In this document: positions 61,502 to 64,000 of the stretch, one piece after another
How the letters are laid out: each line of letters starts with the position of its first letter
How positions within the stretch are numbered: the stretch's first letter is position 1
From: an uncultured Pseudobutyrivibrio sp.
GTDB lineage: Bacteria > Bacillota > Clostridia > Lachnospirales > Lachnospiraceae
Direction of reading: 5' to 3'
DNA length: 64,000 nt
Assembly: GCA_900546435.1 (NCBI GenBank)
Contig: URCQ01000007.1
Coordinates: 1 to 64,000 of the forward strand
Position numbers and translations under genes: made by a program
Notes under the pieces: generated by a model
Database searches by the model: none
What the model was told of the DNA's origin: nothing
What the model saw: the letters and a program-made list of their open reading frames with translations, nothing else

Positions 61502-62482
61502 TTATAGCATATGTGCTCTTAAATCTTCTGCTGACATTGGGCTCAGATATGCCGGTGCAATATCAAACACGGTCTTACATCCGGTCGTTCCTTCCTCTGC
61601 CAGACGATTGATTGCTCTTGCAAATGCAAGAATAACAGAAGATGTAAATTCCGGATTGGAATCTAATTTCAAACTGTATTCAATGACATGCTTATGTTCT
61701 TTTTCCAAACCTGTCACACCCGTACGGAATACAAATCCGCCATGTGGTATACCGGTATGATCTCTTTCAAACTCTTCTTCCGTAATAAAATGCACGGTTG
61801 TATCATAATCGGCAAAGTAGTTTGGCATTGTCTTGATTTCTTCTTCAATCTTAGCAAGATCTGCCCCTTCTTCTGCTACAACAAAGCATTCTCTCGTATG
61901 CTTCTGTCTTGTTGAAAGCTCTGGATTTTGTCCGGAGCGAACGGCTTCTAAAGCACTTTGTACCGGGATGGTATACTGCTTTCCGTTTTTTACACCAGCC
62001 ACACGACGGATTGCATCTGAGTGGCCTTGACTAACGCCTTTGCCCCAGAACGTATAATCCTGTCCTTCCGGCAAAACAGCAGAACCATATAAACGCATCA
62101 GGGAGAACATTCCCGGATCCCAACCACAAGAAATCAGTGCCACATGTCCATGTTCTTTTGCAACACGATCCACTTCTGCAAAATGTTCCGGAATCTTCGC
62201 ATGCGTATCAAAACTGTCAATGACATTGAAATACTTGGCATATTCCGGTGTCTGCTTTGGCAGATCTGTTGCAGAACCACCACATAAAACCAGCACATCA
62301 ATCTGGTCTTTTAATGCTTCTATATCATCTGTAGAATATACCTTTACGCCTTCTGTTGCCGGGACAATCGTTTTTGGATCGCGTCTTGTAATAATACAAG
62401 TCAACTCCATATCCGGATTCTGACGAATTGCACTTTCCACACCACGTCCTAAATTACCATATCCTAAAATTCCTATTTTCAT
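61502..62482 (-). CDS. ddh: meso-Diaminopimelate D-dehydrogenase
   Basis: The enzyme makes meso-diaminopimelate directly from tetrahydrodipicolinate, ammonia and NADPH, for lysine and cell-wall synthesis. The Rossmann motif ILGYGNLGRGVE is at the N-terminus, followed by VLVLCGGSATDLPKQTPEY, ISCGWDPGMFSLMRLYG and GVSQGHSDAIRRV, all close to known Ddh proteins. At 326 residues it is full length. GGAGG precedes the start. It stands alone, between the terminator and the TPR-GGDEF gene. Confidence 0.96.
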   Translation of the reverse strand: MKIGILGYGNLGRGVESAIRQNPDMELTCIITRRDPKTIVPATEGVKVYSTDDIEALKDQIDVLVLCGGSATDLPKQTPEYAKYFNVIDSFDTHAKIPEHFAEVDRVAKEHGHVALISCGWDPGMFSLMRLYGSAVLPEGQDYTFWGKGVSQGHSDAIRRVAGVKNGKQYTIPVQSALEAVRSGQNPELSTRQKHTRECFVVAEEGADLAKIEEEIKTMPNYFADYDTTVHFITEEEFERDHTGIPHGGFVFRTGVTGLEKEHKHVIEYSLKLDSNPEFTSSVILAFARAINRLAEEGTTGCKTVFDIAPAYLSPMSAEDLRAHML

Positions 62483-62518
62483 AATGATACCTCCGTATTG
62501 TATAGTTTCTATTCTTCC

Positions 62519-64000
62519 TTAGAAAAAATCACCCAAAACAAAATCATCTTTTGTGCTTCGCTTCACTTCATAAAGCATGCGGTCTGCTGCCGCCAGAAAA
62601 TCCCACAGACGATTTCCCGCAAGTGGTTTTTTCATACAGCACCCTTGTGACAAAGTAACATAATTGACGCCCAATGGACTCTTTTCAGCCAATGCAATCT
62701 TATGAGCACTTTCCTTTAAATCTTTCATGCAGGCTGTAACTTCTTCTTCCTTCTTGCCATCATAGACGATAACAAACTCATCTCCGCCATAGCGTCCTGC
62801 AAAAACACCCTCATATCTTTGCATAATGGAAAAAAGAGCATTAGCCACTTCTACAAGATAACGATCTCCTTCCATGTGTCCAATGGAATCATTGATACTT
62901 TTAAAATTATCTATATCAAGAATCTCCACGCCAACATAACGATCTTCCTTGATTGCTTTTGCCAAAACCGTCTCCGCATAACTATGCCAATAAGAACGAT
63001 TCGGAAGTCCTGTCAACGTATCATGGTTTGATTTGATTAGAAGCTCTGCATTCTTAGCAGTAATTTCCTCCTGTGCCAACCGCATACATCTTCTCTCTAT
63101 GTGTGCTGTCTCTGCCTGCAAAACAGATTCCATATTGTAGACGTCATTATTCCGATAATGCTCCATAAAAAGCTCTGTATATTCCTCAAACGCTTCATGG
63201 TCATGCAAAATCTTTGCACATTGAATCCGTTTCATCAAAAACTGGCTATAAAGATAGAATGCTGCCTTGTCTTTTTCGCACTTATCCATATAATAATCCA
63301 GGATTTCCACAGTCTCATAAAAACGTTCCATCTTCATATGTAAAGAGATATAGAACATAATATCATCAATGTAATCTGTATAATTGTCACTTTGATGGAA
63401 ATATTTTCGTGCAACCCTCAGTTGTCGTTCACATTCTTCCTGATCACCTACAGCAAACGCTACATTTGCCAAAAACGTGTGAATGCCAAAATCATCTATT
63501 GTCTGCTCATATTGCCCTAGTTCTCCCACCACTTCTCGCACACGCCCCGCATATTCCTGCGCTTTTGCATAATCTGCCATAGCAAGATAACAATACCCCA
63601 TGCTGCAAAGCAGACAACTCATGTTACCAATTGCAATTGCTCGCGGCATGTCCGTTGTTTCTTTGGTCAAATATTTTGCTGCCATATGGTAATAATGCAG
63701 TGCCCGTTCGTAACAGAAATGTTTTTGGAACAGATCCGCCAGGTTCGAACATGCCATCCCTTCCACATAACGGATATCATGTTCTTCACATAAGTCAATG
63801 CAATCCATATAGCAATCAATTGCACTTGTAAAATTACCAATCAGTGACATATACACGCCTAATACGTTAGAGGAACGCGCTGCCATATAGTATTCGCCTA
63901 TACTCAGCTGATACTTTATCCCCTCGCGCGCACAGCTGATGGCACTCACACAATCATTATCAGAAGCATAAAACTGCATCATATAAAAATAGGCATAGGC
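62519..64000 (-). CDS. TPR-GGDEF diguanylate cyclase (5' end outside window)
   Basis: The frame is open to the right edge, so the true start is not seen; the chain has at least 493 residues here. About residues 1-300 form helical TPR-like repeats, with alternating A, Y and L positions, and no membrane helix. The C-terminal GGDEF domain has AGRYGGDEFVIVY, VEILDIDNFKSINDSIGHMEGD and DTLTGLPNRSYWHSY, all complete, so it is probably an active cyclic di-GMP synthase. No RxxD inhibitory site precedes the motif. It reads toward ddh and is 36 bases upstream of it. Confidence 0.88.
   Translation of the reverse strand, partial: AYAYFYMMQFYASDNDCVSAISCAREGIKYQLSIGEYYMAARSSNVLGVYMSLIGNFTSAIDCYMDCIDLCEEHDIRYVEGMACSNLADLFQKHFCYERALHYYHMAAKYLTKETTDMPRAIAIGNMSCLLCSMGYCYLAMADYAKAQEYAGRVREVVGELGQYEQTIDDFGIHTFLANVAFAVGDQEECERQLRVARKYFHQSDNYTDYIDDIMFYISLHMKMERFYETVEILDYYMDKCEKDKAAFYLYSQFLMKRIQCAKILHDHEAFEEYTELFMEHYRNNDVYNMESVLQAETAHIERRCMRLAQEEITAKNAELLIKSNHDTLTGLPNRSYWHSYAETVLAKAIKEDRYVGVEILDIDNFKSINDSIGHMEGDRYLVEVANALFSIMQRYEGVFAGRYGGDEFVIVYDGKKEEEVTACMKDLKESAHKIALAEKSPLGVNYVTLSQGCCMKKPLAGNRLWDFLAAADRMLYEVKRSTKDDFVLGDFF

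Noticed and set aside
1..64000. CRISPR arrays, tRNA or rRNA genes, insertion sequences, prophage
   Set aside because: No regularly spaced repeats, no transposase, integrase or phage frames and no recognisable tRNA or rRNA sequence were found.

Overview
The window looks like chromosome from a spore-forming, anaerobic Bacillota, most likely a gut Lachnospiraceae. The reasons are low GC, a complete spoIIIA operon plus spoIVA and a SpoIIM-like gene, ferredoxin-style glutamate synthase, meso-diaminopimelate dehydrogenase, several diguanylate cyclases, GPH-type sugar transporters and strong AGGAGG ribosome sites. I cannot name the genus from sequence alone. Most genes lie on the minus strand. I see no phage, insertion sequence, CRISPR array, tRNA or rRNA.

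Left part (1-16 kb): a sodium-coupled NSS amino-acid transporter, DAHP synthase (start of the shikimate pathway), a membrane diguanylate cyclase, a divergent RsmH-like methyltransferase, a two-gene RND efflux pump with its membrane-fusion protein, and the gltB-gltD glutamate synthase operon.

Housekeeping and sporulation core (16-39 kb): SpoIIM-like and Nudix genes, rny, recX-recA with a perfect SOS box, prfC, the eight-gene spoIIIA operon with an unusually short SpoIIIAF, rpsU, a small membrane protein ahead of alaS, a salvage cluster (purine nucleoside phosphorylase, MTA/SAH-type deaminase, metallo-beta-lactamase-fold protein, RNase HI), a large membrane protein of unknown function (DUF5692-like), spoIVA, a second membrane diguanylate cyclase, a lipid kinase and a ClC channel. 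spoIIIA and spoIVA share a very similar sigma-E-like promoter.

Carbohydrate region (41-52 kb): a TetR-led operon encoding a GH2 beta-galactosidase-type enzyme broken by a frameshift, a GT-B glycosyltransferase-like protein, a GPH transporter and a GH36 alpha-galactosidase. It is followed by a strongly promoted pair of related 38- and 39-residue peptide genes, then galT and a HAD phosphatase. The galactosidases, transporter and GalT together suggest galactoside use.

Right part (52-64 kb): xpt followed by a decayed xanthine permease gene, a DegV protein, a divergent GPH transporter and type-B carboxylesterase pair with repeats and a cre-like site between them, a UvrD/PcrA-type helicase, a PucR-family regulator, an orphan 54-residue peptide gene, ddh, and a TPR-GGDEF protein that runs off the right edge.

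The best candidates for something undescribed are the paired peptides at 49.7-50.0 kb, the 54-residue peptide at 61.2 kb, the glycosyltransferase-like member of the galactosidase operon, and the DUF5692-like protein with phased repeats upstream.
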